Shown in pieces: positions 55,595 to 64,000 of a DNA stretch of 64,000 nucleotides (its first letter is position 1; every line of letters begins with the position of its first letter). A model generated the notes under the pieces. The model was not told the DNA's origin, did not search any database, and saw nothing but the letters and a program-made list of their open reading frames with translations. Both the position numbers and the translations under genes were made by a program. Source of the stretch: Ilex aquifolium (Eukaryota; Streptophyta; Magnoliopsida; Aquifoliales; Aquifoliaceae); the NCBI GenBank assembly GCA_951799425.1, contig OX637394.1, positions 32,834,001-32,898,000 of the forward strand, in the 5' to 3' direction.

Positions 55595-56139
55595 GTTGCA
55601 CCACCAATACAGTTGTAACATCCAAAACAGTCAGTACCTTATCCCTTTAATATTACACTTTTAACATTTTGATATTATAATTCATCAAATTAACATTCAA
55701 AATCATCCAATAAATATTCAATTTATTAAATGAACAAGTAACATGCAATTTCATCAAATTAATACTCAATTCATCAAATTTACACCAAATTAACATTCAA
55801 TTCTTCAAATCAACATTTAATTTTACCTAATAGACATTTAATTCATTTAATTAACATTAAATCTCATCCAATTTATATTCAAATTCATTCAATTCATAAA
55901 ATTAACATGGAAAATCCTTCAAAAAAGATTTTTTTTTCCTCAATTTACCAGATTACCATCGAAAATCATCCAATAAAAGTTTAATTTAACAAGTCAACAT
56001 CAAAGTAACATACAATTTCATTCAATAAACATTTAATTCATCAAATCAGGTGAGATTTCATGGTGAGATTTTAAAGGTTTAAATTAAACATTTAAAGGTT
56101 TCATTTAACAACTCAACATCAAAATAAACATACAATTTA
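55595..56139. repeat. AT-rich fold-back repeat, right arm
   Basis: Matches the right arm and edge of the centre of the 3670-5959 repeat (CCTTATCCCTTTAATATTACAC then CATTCAAAATCATCC-type units). The left arm lies at 61885-62396, beyond the minisatellite. Confidence 0.8.
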
Positions 56140-56423
56140 GTTCCGACTTTTATAGGGTAGGGGTTCCAACTTTTTTGGTAGAAGTTCCAACTTTTTGGGT
56201 GCGGTTCCAACTCTTGAGGGGATCAGTTCTAACTTTTTTGGGTAGGGGTTCCAACTTTTTTGGGTAAGGGTTGCAACTTTTTGGGTAGAGGTTGCAACTC
56301 TTGGGGAGGAGTTCCAACTCTTTGGGGGAGGAGTTCCAACTGTTGGGGGGAGGAGTTCCAACATTTTTGATAGGGGTTCCAACTATTGGGGGTAGGGGTT
56401 CCAACTCTTGGGGGAGGGGTTCC
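56140..56423. repeat. GGTTCCAACTTTTTT minisatellite, left half
   Basis: About 12 units. It is interrupted after GTTCC by the G solo LTR and resumes with GTTCC at 61696. Confidence 0.9.
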
Positions 56424-57779
56424 TGTGACACCCCAAAATTCGGGGATCCGTTGATTACCCATCAACCCGTGGAATGCCCGTGGATACCGAGTAGCTCGAT
56501 ATCTCAACGTTATGCCCCATTTACCGGGGTCCATACTTTATTAAAAATTTGGGCAGAGTCTCCTTTGTAAGGGGAACTCTACTCAAAACACAACCTGTGC
56601 ATCATATAATGACAAGACCCATCCGAGGTCCAATATTCAACAGTGACCACACCGGGTCCATTTATAAGTAAACATTGGCCACACCGGGTCCAATTATCTA
56701 TACTCATACAAAAACATGCACGGCTATATTAAAATTAGTCCATAAAAGTCCAATTACAATTCTCTTACTTATATTACATGCCAAAAACTAAATTACAAGT
56801 TTAGTTTTACACAAAAGGATTAAAAGCCACAAGTCGGCTTTTCTTCAACCATGAGGCTCCAAGTGAGAGCCGTCCACCGGTGTATATCCCGCACCTGAAA
56901 TGTGTCATGTATAGGGCGAGCCAACGCCCAGTAGAGTACATCCTACAGAGGCTACCCCCCACCTTAGATGCATATGCAATGTGTATATGCAACAAACAAC
57001 ATTTCACAACCATTCCATACAAGAATATGCATTCAATGTTGGAATGCTACCATATCATGCCATGAAATGAGGTGATGCTCACTCATGCACTTTACCCCGA
57101 GTCCTCACAGACTCCCACAACACAATGCAATGCCAATGTGTAATGACCCGTCTTCGACGGAAATACATCCAATGATCACTTTGAATAAAAATCATGCGTT
57201 TTATAAATAAGATCATTATTGGATGGTACTCATTGAATGAGTATTTTATAAATCAAAATCTTGTGTCTTGTTGGGCAACGGATTTTGGTATCTCAACCAC
57301 CGGTTCCGTACACACCAGCACTTTTCTGGAATTTCACCGACGGGAAGTGCCTGAACCATGTGACCGGGTTTTGCACCCCGAGGGAGAGTCTAGCCCTTCT
57401 TGCTATACTCGACACAAGTTTTTTTCATGCATGCAACCGTGCGACTCAGTAGGATAATCAATCCCACTTTCCCGAGCCCACCCTTCAATCACCAAACAAT
57501 GTGTTTGATTAACCATGCATATCACACACCCACACTCATGACTTATGCCCATGAATGTGATGCTAAAGTCATACCCAACATGCAATGAATGTCAAATGAG
57601 CAACTCAACCATATGTCAATGTTCCATGGCAATTTATATCACAAGAGCATATAAATACCAATAATTCTTCACAATGTTAATATAACACAAGCATGTATAT
57701 ACATTGACAAATTTTCATATAACAATTCCAAGCATGTTATCACAATTTTTTTATGTCAATAACACACTTAATCACAAAG

Positions 57780-58505
57780 GCACCAGATAACACATAACAA
57801 CTCATGTAATAGTCCACATAACGGCCCTTATATAAGCCACAAAACAGCCCCTATATAAGCCACCAAAACAGCCCCTACATAGGCTATAAAACCAACTCCT
57901 ATATAGGCCATAAAACAGTCAAAAAACAGCCCCTAAGCCATGCACAAAACAGCCCGTATTTCAATCCAAAATACAGCCACATAACAGTCCCTATTTCAAC
58001 CCAAAACAGTCCATAAAAATCAGTCCAAAGCAGTCCATTTTTCAGTCCAAAAACAGTCCACTTTTCCGTCCAAAAACATTCACAATTTCAGTAACTAAAC
58101 AGCCCACAATTTAGGCACTAAACAGCCCACAATTCAGCCATAAAACAGCCCCCTAAAACAGGTATAAAACAACCCCTTAAACAGACATAAAACAGTCCGT
58201 AACTCAGCCCCTTAACATGGCCTCAAAAAAGTCCACAATTGTAACCAAAACAGTCCATAATTTAGCCACAAAAGAGGTCATGTAACAGCCCCTAATTCAG
58301 CCACTTAACCATGCATAAAACAGGCATAAAATAGCCCCTTAAACAAGCACTAAACAACCCACAATTCAGCCATAAAAGAGGCCACATAACAGCCCCTAAT
58401 TCAGCACCTTAAACAGGCATGTAACAGCCCCTAATTCAGCCCCTAAAACAGGCATAAAACAGTCATGTTTCAGCCATATTTCAGCCACCAAAAACAGCCC
58501 CTTAA
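57780..58505. repeat. AAACAGCCCC-type degenerate tandem repeat
   Basis: About 40 units of ~15-25 bp (ATAAAACAGCCCCTAAA, CCACAATTCAGCC and variants). The other G LTR has only one or two such units in the corresponding place (about 44445-44475), so this is a local expansion. Confidence 0.85.
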
Positions 58506-59283
58506 GGTAGGAGTAAAACCAAAGTAGGAAGAACCCTACCTCTTGTAGCGTGTAGGAAGTGGTAGAACTTCCAAAAACACCCAAAACAAGCCTAAAGCTC
58601 ACGATTTCCCCAAAGTCTCCTCCCGGATCTTCGGTGAAATCCTTCGTTCTTGGTACGTAGACGTAGCCCTCGTCGACGTGATCGACTTTCTCTCTTGGCT
58701 CGACGAAATCCGACTGAAGGAACTCCGAGAATCGGCGGAAGAAAACTTGAAAACCTATTTTCTCTCCTCTCTTCCTCTCCAACGTGTGAGACTAGCTGAG
58801 TTGGGAGATATTTCTGCTGAAATATCTCAATTAAGTCCCTATTTATAATTTTAGAATGTGCGGTCTACAACGCACTGCATATTTCTGACTTCCGGGTCCG
58901 TTTTTCGTCCCGAAATGATTCATTATACCTCGGATTAAGTTCAAATAAATTTTATTGGAACTTTAACTTAATTTTAAGGAAATTTAAAAAAAAAATATTT
59001 TTGGGGACCTTTAAAAATTTGTAACACCCCAAAACACACCCTGGACGGCATTACATTCTAAAACATTCACATCATGAGAGCACTAGAATAATCCATCAAT
59101 AAATAAGACTTCATAAAGTCATCCATAAAATTTACAGCATTATCCCAAAAGAATAGACCCATTTTGGTCTTTACATTCCAAAAATCACATAATGTAGCGC
59201 AGCGGAAATAACAAAAGAAAACTAGACTTTACAAGGTTCAAAATGAATATCCTAGTCTAGTACAAAAAGGAAAGGAGGTCGCT

Positions 59284-59373
59284 CTATGCGTCCACCTTGG
59301 GGTCCACGTTCCCTTCTACGGGAGCTTCCCAATGTCCCGGCTCGTCAGTTCCGAGCTCCAACTCTAGACAAAG
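59284..59373 (-). other. Conserved 29-codon acidic exon in A LTR (copy 4)
   Basis: It follows acceptor-like ATATTTCAG plus two bases and ends in TAG. It shares L7, G8, E11, P12, G21, D24, P25 and D28 with the others and has W15-E16 as in copies 2 and 3. Confidence 0.45.
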
Positions 59374-59644
59374 ACCTGAAATATGTTGTTTGTAGGGGGT
59401 GAGCACGAAGCTCTGTAGCAACATTCCTCCCAAACTCGAACAAGGTTTATCAAATCATATAAAATGGTCGGTCTCATTTCACAAATAGCATATATAATCT
59501 TTGAAGTAAAACAGGGATATTTTAAAATGGATCTCAAGTTTAAGTAGCTATAGAAATGAACAATAACAACTAAGTTCCAATAAACATCCATTTCAAAATA
59601 TAAACCATTTCCCACACATGATATAATATTGTCCTCTTTTGGTA

Positions 59645-60085
59645 TGAGCATCCTTATAAGGAACCTCTCACCCTCAAGGTTTGGTTTCTCAAGTATCCTT
59701 ACAAGGAACCTCTTGAGAAAATCACATATTGTCCTATTTTGGCATGAGCATCCTTATAAGGAACCTCTCACCCTCAAGGCTTGGTTTCTCAAGCATCCTT
59801 ACAAGGAACCTCTTGAGGAAAATCACATACTGTCCTCTTTTGGCATGAGCATCCTTATAAGGAACCTCTCACCCTCAAGGCTTGGTTTCTCAAGCATCCT
59901 TATAAGGAACCTCTTGAGGAAAACCACATACTGTCCTATTTTGGCATGAGCATCCTTATAAGGAACCTCTCACCCTCAAGGCTTGGTTTCTCAAGCATCC
60001 TTATAAGGAACCTCTTGAGGAAAATCACATACTGTCCTCTTTTGGCATGAGCATCCTTATAAGGAACCTCTCATCCTCAAGGCTT
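59645..60085 (-). repeat. Tandem hairpin array in A solo LTR
   Basis: Five ~100-bp units, each with TGAG..TCCTTATAAGGA..CTCA and TCTCAAG..TCCTT-AAGGA..CTTGAGA. The second stem differs from that of A1 (CCCAAG/CTTGGG) by paired changes that keep base pairing. Confidence 0.9.
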
Positions 60086-61695
60086 GTCCAAACAACCATA
60101 CAAGAATACAATACCAATTATTCTCTCAATTACCCAACAATTACACAAGTCCCCATTTTACAAGCAATTTCCAAGAAAAATCCCCAACTTAAGCATGTGA
60201 CATTTTCAATAACCAACCAAGAAAAATACAAGAGATCACAACAATATCATTTTACTACTCAACACAAAACACTATGATTTTGAAATCAAGAATAAAGGAA
60301 GAGTTCAAGAGGAAAACCCATCACTCTTGAAAACTAGGGTTTTTCAAACAAAAGAGGGATTTCATGGGAATACAACCCTAACTTTGTGTAAAACATGTTA
60401 ACAATTGCAAGCAATCCAAGAAACAATGAATCCATAGCAAATACATATGATTAGGAGTCAAAACATATATATATAATAACCCTAACATCAATGAACAAGA
60501 ATGGAAGAAAACTCCTACCTTGATGTTCTTGAAAATCTAGGGTTTGATCTTGAATCACTCTTAAATCCTTTGTTTTCCCCTTTTGATCTTGTGTTTTCTC
60601 CTTCTTTATTCTTTTCTAAGACTCTCTCTAGGATTCCAAGAGGTGTGGCTAAGGGTGTAGTGAAAGTGTAGAAGAAGAGAGTAGAAGAAGGGTGTTCTTG
60701 AGGAATTTCGGTTTTAATTTCTATAAGGGTTAACTCTCTCAAGATCTTTGTGTTTTTCTCACCTTTTCTCTTCTCTTAGGGTTTTAAGATGTTTGGGGTG
60801 AGAGTGGGATGGAAGAATGGGTCAAATGAGGCTTAAAATGGTGTTTTAAAACACCAAAATCCCGACTTTTATCGGGCCAAGCTTCAGGCGTACCGGTACT
60901 GTGTACCGGTACGGTTTAGCCACTGGTTCGGGCGTACCGGTACGGTACCGTACCGGTACACTTCGGATGCTTCGACTTCCAGGGCAGTTTTGACCTATTT
61001 ATAGGTCGAATTGGAAAATTTTCATGATATACACTTTTGTAGCCCTAGATGTCTAATATCTACTGTCAAAATTTCAGATCAATTGGAAATAAGGATAAAA
61101 AGTTATGACCAAAATACTATAAGGTGTCCTAACTCCTTTTTACCCAAATTTTCTCTAAGTGTGTTTTCACTCCGGAATACTTCCTAACTTCCAATACACC
61201 TCATATTACCTCTCCCAAGGTTGTTCGACCTTCCGGATTCAATGGACACCTTATTTTGACCTAAAAATATTTAGAAATTCATCTAATCACCCTTTCCAAG
61301 TTTAAATGTCTTGGAAACTCAAACTTCCCAATCAATATGCATCTCTAGCATTTCTCTTACTATTACAATCTATATAGTTCATTCTTACATCATTACACAT
61401 ATCCACATTTTTACAACAATTATTTACTATATATCTATATACATATATAAAAGAAAAATACGGGGTGTTACAAAAGTCATTCGCCACGCAGTCGCCTCGA
61501 ACGACGTGCAAAAATCTGACTATCTCAGAATTCGACGAAATTTGACAGGGTGACTAGATTTCGCGATACGAATCCAACAGCGAACTCCATTTCCTCATCT
61601 GAGGTCTAGAGCATGAGTATCTCAAATACGCATTAGGATGGCAAATGACCATTTTGCCCTTATGCACAAAAATTCAAATTTACCCGAGTTTCACA

Positions 61696-61884
61696 GTTCC
61701 AACTTTTTTGGGTAGGGGTTCCAACTTTTTTAGGTAAGTGTTCTAACTTTTTTGGGTAAGGTTTCCAACTATTTTGGTAGAGGTTCCAACTTTTTTGGGT
61801 AAGGGTTCCAACTGTTTGGGTAGAGGTTCTAGGGAGGGTTTCAACTTTTTTGGAGGTTCCAACTCTTGGGGTTCAACTCTTGAC
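61696..61884. repeat. GGTTCCAACTTTTTT minisatellite, right half
   Basis: Continuation of 56140-56423 after the G solo LTR; about eight units, degenerating towards the end. Confidence 0.88.
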
Positions 61885-62396
61885 AATGAATATGTATTGA
61901 ATGAATTTAATGTTAATAGTTGAATTTAAATGTTAATTTTATTAATTGAATGTTTATTAGATGAAATATAATGTTAATTTAGAGTCGAGTTAACGAATTA
62001 AATGTTTATTTGATTAATTTTCATATTACTTTGGTTTGGTGTTGATTTGATAAATTAAATTTTTTTTGGATTATTTTGGATGTTAATTTTGATAAATTGA
62101 GTGGTAATTGGATGAATTGAATGTCGATTTAGTATTAATTTGATGAATTGAATATTAATTGGATGAATTAAATGTTAATTTGATATTAATTTGATGAATT
62201 AAATATTAATTTCATAAAATTGAATGTTAATTTAATTGTGTTGGGTTAGATTGTGAACAAAATAAAAATAGTGTTATAGTTTAGGGGTGTAAATATAATT
62301 TAAACTAAGACCGGTCCTAGGAATGGTGGACCGATCGTGTGTATAATTACACTTACTTCTCCTATCATATTACACTTTTATCCCTTTGATATTACA
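61885..62396. repeat. AT-rich fold-back repeat, left arm and centre
   Basis: Matches about 4060-4560, including AAGACCGGTCCTAGGAATGG, and stops inside TTTGATATTACA where element F is inserted. Confidence 0.88.
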
Positions 62397-63154
62397 TGAA
62401 GGGGTTAGACCCCAGCGTTACACGTGTCCTGGCATTTAATGTGCTCACGTGAGGGTGAAAAGACTAAACACGTGCTTACGAATGAAGCATTCGTCATGGT
62501 CCCTTATCCAAGCCGACCTAATCAAAAGCTCGGTATACAAGGCAATAGTTATGCCCTCGAAGTTATCAAGCCTATCGAAGTATTCCATCCGAACAACCTA
62601 GTAGCTCGGCTTGAACTTAGCCGAGCTCATGAATGAGTATAGCACGGCAAGAGAAAGGGCGGTTGTACCAAACCGAGCTCGTTAATTGATCGGCAAGCAG
62701 AGGATATGCTCGGCATTAGGAAAGTCCGATCTTGTCGAAGGCAGAAGATACAGAAAGATTTGCCTAAAACTTAGGCAAATCGGATGAACGAGATTTGCTA
62801 GAATAAAGGCATTCAGAGAAATTATTGGAGGAGAATTAGAAACTTCCCCAAACTCAAACACTGAAAAAGGAAGGTGTGCCACCTTGCCTCTGAATTAACG
62901 GAAACCCTAAGGGGAATATAAGCTATAAAAGGAACGCGAAACCAAGGTGAAAGGTACGCTGAACTCTCCTTGTCTTCGTGCAACTCTTCATTCAGTTACT
63001 GACTTAAGCATCGGAGTGCCTTCGATCGAAGCACTTCGATCTTGGGCAGTTTGCTCGTTTTGCAGGAAGAGGGCTTGGAGATCAGGTTCAGAGAATATAT
63101 CACAGTTCTTAATTTCATATTGTTAGAGGTAAAACCTTATTTTTTGCCTCTACA
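62397..63154 (+). mobile_element. Element F 5' LTR (Tat-like, 758 bp)
   Basis: The start TGAAGGGG is fixed by the break in the fold-back repeat (target side TTACA at 62392-62396). The end CCTCTACA is fixed by the primer site. It has TATAAAA at 62924-62930 and, about 70 bp on, the segment TGACTTAAGCATCGGAGTG (63000-63018), which I recognise as typical of Tat-lineage LTRs. Confidence 0.85.
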
Positions 63155-63157
63155 TTT

Positions 63158-63175
63158 TGGCGCCGTCTGTGGGAA
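63158..63175 (+). other. Primer-binding site of element F
   Basis: TGGCGCCGTCTGTGGGAA, three bases after the LTR end; the form usual in Tat-like elements. Confidence 0.8.
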
Positions 63176-63205
63176 TCATCTTAATCTTTCGAACGAAAAG
63201 CTACG

Positions 63206-64000
63206 ATGTCGAGACTCAGAAGCGTGATTGGATCACCAAGGGGCAGATCCCCCCTAGGCGATTCCAATCCGGCGTACGTTCCGTCTGACAGCGAGGGGAG
63301 GTTGCATGCAGCAGGAAACCCATCTAGGACACCCGAGAGAGACGAAGCTTCTTCTGCAAGTTTCAAACCATCGGGGAGCCGGAACCAGGGTGTTGAAAAC
63401 CAAGGTGCTGAGGGGGAGAACCGTTCACTAGCAAAGCTGATCCGGTCACTCCAGGACCGTTTGGATGCTCATGACAGTCTCTTCAAAAAATCGTACGCCA
63501 GGGAAAAGGATCTGGTGAAGGAAAACGAGGAGTTGAAGGTTAAACTGAACGAGATGACTAAAAAGGAGAAGCGGTCGAGAGAAGTCCGGCATGAGAGCCC
63601 TGAGAGGAAGCCAAGCCGTATCGCAATAGCTGATGATGACAGATACCCACCGAAGAAGCCCAGGACGCATGAAGTGGACGCATGGAAGCAGTATATTAAC
63701 GATGAGCTCAACAGCCGCTTAAGGAGACCAGAGCAAAGGTCGGCTAGGGACTTAGCCAGGAGAGCAACAGGGGAGTATGGAAACGGATGGGAATCATCTC
63801 CATTCACCCCATGGATTGAAAATGGACGAATTCCGAGCAAATTCACCGTCCCGAGCTTCAGACTTTACGACGGAAAGACAGATCCGTCCTCACATATCAG
63901 GCACTTCAGACAGCTCATGACCATCCATAGAAGAAACGAGCCGTTGTTGTGCACTATCTTCCCTAGCAGCCTTGGGGAGTCGGCCATGAAGTGGTTTGAC
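63206..64000 (+). CDS. gag: Gag of element F, partial (runs off the window)
   Basis: ATG at 63206, 30 bp after the primer site; the nearest upstream in-frame stop is 63182-63184. It stays open for 265 codons to the last base. The first ~60 residues are Ser/Pro/Arg-rich. A coiled-coil-like charged segment (SLAKLIRSLQDRLDAHDSLF, then KENEELKVKLNEMTKKEK) covers about 73-125. A linker follows, and then the Tat-type capsid start SPFTPWIENGRIPSKFTVPS, RLYDGKTDPSSHIRHF and the GESAMKWF strand reached at the window edge. It should form the RNA-packaging particle. No defects are seen, so this may be the youngest element here. Confidence 0.88.
   Translation, partial: MSRLRSVIGSPRGRSPLGDSNPAYVPSDSEGRLHAAGNPSRTPERDEASSASFKPSGSRNQGVENQGAEGENRSLAKLIRSLQDRLDAHDSLFKKSYAREKDLVKENEELKVKLNEMTKKEKRSREVRHESPERKPSRIAIADDDRYPPKKPRTHEVDAWKQYINDELNSRLRRPEQRSARDLARRATGEYGNGWESSPFTPWIENGRIPSKFTVPSFRLYDGKTDPSSHIRHFRQLMTIHRRNEPLLCTIFPSSLGESAMKWFD

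Larger units (their letters stand above)
59020..61472 (-). mobile_element. Family A solo LTR nested in G LTR
   Basis: Minus strand, TGTAACACCCCGTATT...GGGGTGTTACA, 2453 bp. Flanks AAATT (59015-59019) and AAAGT (61473-61477) are a 5-bp duplication with one change. The uninterrupted G sequence at about 44990 confirms the insertion. It contains TACCGGTA palindromes (60888-60960), a hairpin array (59645-60085), donor-like GTAGGAG (60518), acceptor ATATTTCAG (59376) and the 29-codon frame. Confidence 0.92.
56424..61695 (-). mobile_element. Family G solo LTR, with nested A LTR
   Basis: On the plus strand it runs TGTGACACCCC...GAGTTTCACA, flanked by perfect GTTCC (56419-56423 and 61696-61700). Without the nested A LTR (59020-61472) it is about 2.8 kb, against ~2.35 kb for the other G LTR. 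The excess is mainly the CAGCCCC-type repeat at 57780-58500. No primer site or coding region, so it is a solo LTR. Confidence 0.92.

Noticed and set aside
59629-59949. A 106-residue repetitive frame
   Set aside because: It is the hairpin array read in one frame; repeats are structural, on the strand opposite to the LTR, and have no start context.

Overview
The window is plant nuclear DNA, almost certainly from a flowering plant and probably a eudicot. The evidence is Ty3/gypsy LTR retrotransposons of the chromovirus (Tekay/Del-like), Athila-like and Tat-like lineages, plant-type primer-binding sites (initiator-Met and Asp tRNA), and nested insertions with 5-bp target duplications. I see no intact host gene, rRNA, tRNA or CRISPR array. 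The species cannot be named from the sequence.

Family letters are mine. Family A (LTR 2.3-2.9 kb, TGTAACACCCC...GGGGCGTTACA) dominates: a partial copy at 1-607 (-), solo LTRs at 963-3669, 5960-8299 and 59020-61472 (-), fragments at 11425-13360 and 14726-15258, and two complete but pol-deficient elements, A1 (33530-42996) and A2 (47276-55594). Family G is a related chromovirus on the minus strand. It has decayed gag, protease, RT, RNase H and integrase (29012-33034), a 5' LTR split by A1 (33392-33529 plus 43002-45211), and a solo LTR at 56424-61695 that is itself split by an A LTR. Family D (20491-29011, minus) is Athila-like, with gag plus a second 'plant transposon protein' ORF and no pol. 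Family C (15259-20490) is another pol-less element with the Athila-type Asp-tRNA primer site and a double zinc-knuckle ORF. E (10967-15258) is a Tat-like fragment with a 990-bp near-identical direct repeat. F (62397-64000+) is a Tat-like element whose gag is open to the window end.

Layout: 1-8299 A LTRs inside AT-rich fold-back repeats; 8434-9475 a GGTTCCAACTTTTTT minisatellite; 9476-10966 no gene; 10967-45211 the nested E/C/D/G/A1 cluster; 45212-47275 the only low-copy-looking stretch; 47276-55594 A2; 55595-62396 fold-back repeat and minisatellite split by the G solo LTR with its nested A LTR; 62397-64000 F.

The most interesting material is in the LTRs. Four diverged A LTRs carry, after a conserved splice-acceptor-like site, a 29-codon acidic reading frame of identical length and phase. 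Each A subtype places a different palindromic motif cluster upstream of its TATA or leader. One of these motifs (ACGTTCGAACGT) also occurs in the LTR and in an internal promoter of the unrelated family D. The predicted LTR intron contains tandem hairpins whose stems covary between subtypes. A single deletion at 15258/15259 would explain why E, C, D and G each lack the end that faces that point.
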